Assembly: GCA_963838735.1 (NCBI GenBank)
Contig: CAWISG010000006.1
Span: 124,001-188,000, forward strand
Direction of reading: 5' to 3'
DNA: 64,000 nucleotides
From: Parerythrobacter_A sp963838735
GTDB taxonomy: Bacteria > Pseudomonadota > Alphaproteobacteria > Sphingomonadales > Sphingomonadaceae
Below are positions 62,619 through 64,000 of this stretch, piece after piece; within the stretch, counting starts at the first letter, position 1, and each line of letters begins with the position of its first letter. The position numbers and the translations under genes are program-made. Under the pieces are notes generated by a model. The model was not told the origin of the DNA, made no database searches, and saw only the letters and a program-made list of their open reading frames with translations.

Positions 62619-63755
62619 ATGGAAGACCTCGATACCCGAACCGAACAGGCGGTCGCCGCCATTGCCGCCGCGCCCGATGCCGTCGCGTTGGACGCGCTGC
62701 GCGTGGAAGCCGTGGGAAAGCAGGGCTGGGTCAGCCAGTTGCTGAAAACGCTCGGCAAGATGACGCCCGAAGAGCGGCAGGCGCAAGCGCCTGCGATCCA
62801 GTCCGCCCGCGCTGCGATTGCCGGAGCGGTGGAAGCGCGCAAGGCCGGGCTGGACGCCGCCGAACTGGACCGCAGGCTGGCTACCGAGACGCTCGACCTG
62901 ACGCTGCCCGCGCCCGCGCGCCAAAGCGGCAGCATCCACCCGGTCAGCCAGGTGATGGACGAGTTGGCCGAAATTTTTGCCGACCTTGGCTTCGCCGTGA
63001 AGACGGGACCGGAGATTGAGGACGATTGGCACAATTTCACCGCGCTCAACATGGATGAAAACCATCCTGCCCGCGCGATGCACGACACGTTCTATTTCCC
63101 CGACAAGGGGAACGAGGACGGGGCCTCAAGCAGCGAAGCGATAGGCCAACGAAATCGCGCGATGCTGCTGAGAACGCACACCTCGCCGGTGCAGATCCGC
63201 ACCATGATGGCAGAGGGCGGCCCGCTTCGCATCATCGCGCCGGGCCGCGTCTATCGCAGCGACAGCGATGCGACGCACACGCCGATGTTCCATCAGGTGG
63301 AGGGCTTGGTGATCGACCGCGACATCCATCTCGGCCATCTGAAATGGACGCTGGAGACATTTCTGAAAGCCTTCTTCGAGCGTGACGATATCGTGCTGCG
63401 GCTGCGCCCCTCCTATTTCCCCTTTACCGAACCCAGCGTGGAGGTCGATGTCGGCTATCGCAAGGACGCCGGGCGGCGCATCGTCGGCGGGGATGGCAAT
63501 GCCGACGGGCATGACTGGATGGAGCTGCTCGGAAGCGGCATGGTCAACACCCGCGTGATCCAGTTTGCCGGCCTGGACCCCGAACAATGGCAGGGTTTCG
63601 CCTTCGGTGTCGGTGTGGACCGGCTGGCGATGCTGAAATACGGGATGGACGACTTGCGTGCCTTTTTCGACGGGGATGCGCGCTGGATGGAGCATTACGG
63701 CTTCGATCCGCTGGCCGTGCCGACACTTTCCGGCGGCGTGGGAGACGCCCCATGA
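62619..63755 (+). CDS. pheS: Phenylalanyl-tRNA synthetase alpha subunit
   Basis: Class II synthetase catalytic subunit that pairs with PheT. The 378-residue protein has an N-terminal coiled coil, then SIHPVSQVMDELAEIFADLG, the motif-2 region LLRTHTSPVQIRTMMAEGG and RVYRSDSDATHTPMFHQVEG, and the motif-3 region GFAFGVGVDRLAMLKYGMDD. A polar loop at about residues 165-181 (EDGASSSEAIGQRNRA), before LLRTHTS, looks longer than usual. The stop overlaps the pheT ATG (ATGA). Confidence 0.96.
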   Translation: MEDLDTRTEQAVAAIAAAPDAVALDALRVEAVGKQGWVSQLLKTLGKMTPEERQAQAPAIQSARAAIAGAVEARKAGLDAAELDRRLATETLDLTLPAPARQSGSIHPVSQVMDELAEIFADLGFAVKTGPEIEDDWHNFTALNMDENHPARAMHDTFYFPDKGNEDGASSSEAIGQRNRAMLLRTHTSPVQIRTMMAEGGPLRIIAPGRVYRSDSDATHTPMFHQVEGLVIDRDIHLGHLKWTLETFLKAFFERDDIVLRLRPSYFPFTEPSVEVDVGYRKDAGRRIVGGDGNADGHDWMELLGSGMVNTRVIQFAGLDPEQWQGFAFGVGVDRLAMLKYGMDDLRAFFDGDARWMEHYGFDPLAVPTLSGGVGDAP

Positions 63756-64000
63756 AGTTCTCCCTGACCTGGCTGAAAGATCACCTCGAAACCGATGCCG
63801 ATGTCGCGACCATCGCGGCCAAGCTGAACGCTATCGGGCTGGAAGTCGAAGGCGTGGAAGACCCGGCGGAGCGGCTGGCAGGCTTCCGCATCGCCGAAGT
63901 CTTGACGGCCCAAAAGCATCCCGATGCCGACAAGCTGCAAGTGTTGTCGGTCGATGCCGGAGATGGCACGCTGTTGCAGGTCGTCTGCGGTGCGCCCAAT
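63752..64000 (+). CDS. pheT: Phenylalanyl-tRNA synthetase beta subunit (5' end only)
   Basis: The first 83 residues of PheT, running off the window edge. MKFSLTWLKDHLETDADVAT starts the family's N-terminal domain, and VLTAQKHPDADKLQVLSVDA begins the tRNA-binding (EMAP-like) domain. The rest of the protein, roughly 700 residues, lies beyond the window. Overlaps pheS by 4 bases. Confidence 0.95.
   Translation, partial: MKFSLTWLKDHLETDADVATIAAKLNAIGLEVEGVEDPAERLAGFRIAEVLTAQKHPDADKLQVLSVDAGDGTLLQVVCGAPN

Overview
The window is ordinary, gene-dense chromosomal DNA of an alphaproteobacterium. It is high in GC and has very short intergenic gaps. The gene set points to Sphingomonadales, most likely Erythrobacteraceae: a MipZ-type ParA ATPase, a cytochrome bc1 operon in the order petA-petB-petC, ileS-lspA-DUF3035 lipoprotein, a TonB-ExbB-ExbD-ExbD system, and rpmI-rplT-pheS-pheT. 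This placement is inferred from gene content and protein style, because no 16S gene is present. I see no prophage, insertion sequence, CRISPR array, rRNA operon or plasmid-type gene.

Layout. 1-6.5 kb: tail of a small GlsB-type membrane protein, then an RND efflux operon (adaptor, permease, DUF445 protein). 6.8-8.5 kb: electron transfer flavoprotein etfB-etfA. 8.6-14.1 kb: ExoD-like protein, sucC, an IMPase-family phosphatase, an OmpA lipoprotein, a CorC/HlyC-type CBS protein and a DUF3035 lipoprotein. 14.1-18.4 kb: lspA, ileS and an EcsC protein. 18.5-22.2 kb: a tightly overlapped cluster gpmA-purE-purK-folA-ribF (glycolysis, purine, folate and flavin synthesis). 22.3-26.3 kb: glpX and hom with a lone secreted Cys-rich protein gene wedged between them on the other strand, plus a secreted protein of unknown function. 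26.6-29.5 kb: tonB-exbB-exbD-exbD closed by a textbook terminator. 29.5-33.4 kb: an Lhr-like helicase with a possible 58-residue gene in front of it, and DUF2059 and DUF4282 proteins. 33.4-37 kb: mipZ, a membrane J-domain protein and a phosphomannomutase/phosphoglucomutase in overlapping order, with panC divergent. 37.2-43.4 kb: a large PD40-amidohydrolase, wecB-wecC (UDP-ManNAcA synthesis) and tRNA-Gly. 43.5-50.4 kb: an OmpA lipoprotein coupled to a cation/proton antiporter, apt, the bc1 complex and pgeF. 50.4-58.3 kb: pepN, an NAD-binding protein, a DMT transporter with threonine aldolase, a small acetyltransferase and two bacterial PH-domain membrane proteins. 58.4-64 kb: tRNA-Thr, a 47-residue protein, prs, an AraC-type regulator, hisN, rpmI, rplT, pheS and the start of pheT.

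Two habits of this genome stand out. Co-directional neighbours often overlap by 4 bases (ATGA, GTGA). Four of about eleven convergent pairs also overlap by exactly 4 bases at their stop codons. The strongest unexplained signals are a palindromic repeat carried in frame inside ileS, a near-perfect 33-base-pair inverted repeat between rpmI and rplT, an apparent ATC start codon on gpmA, an extra membrane segment in the RND pump, and a duplicated end of glpX. I found no clear new multi-gene defence or biosynthetic system. The closest candidates for new biology are the mipZ/J-domain coupling, the antiporter/OmpA coupling and the 58-residue CxxCH peptide ahead of the helicase.
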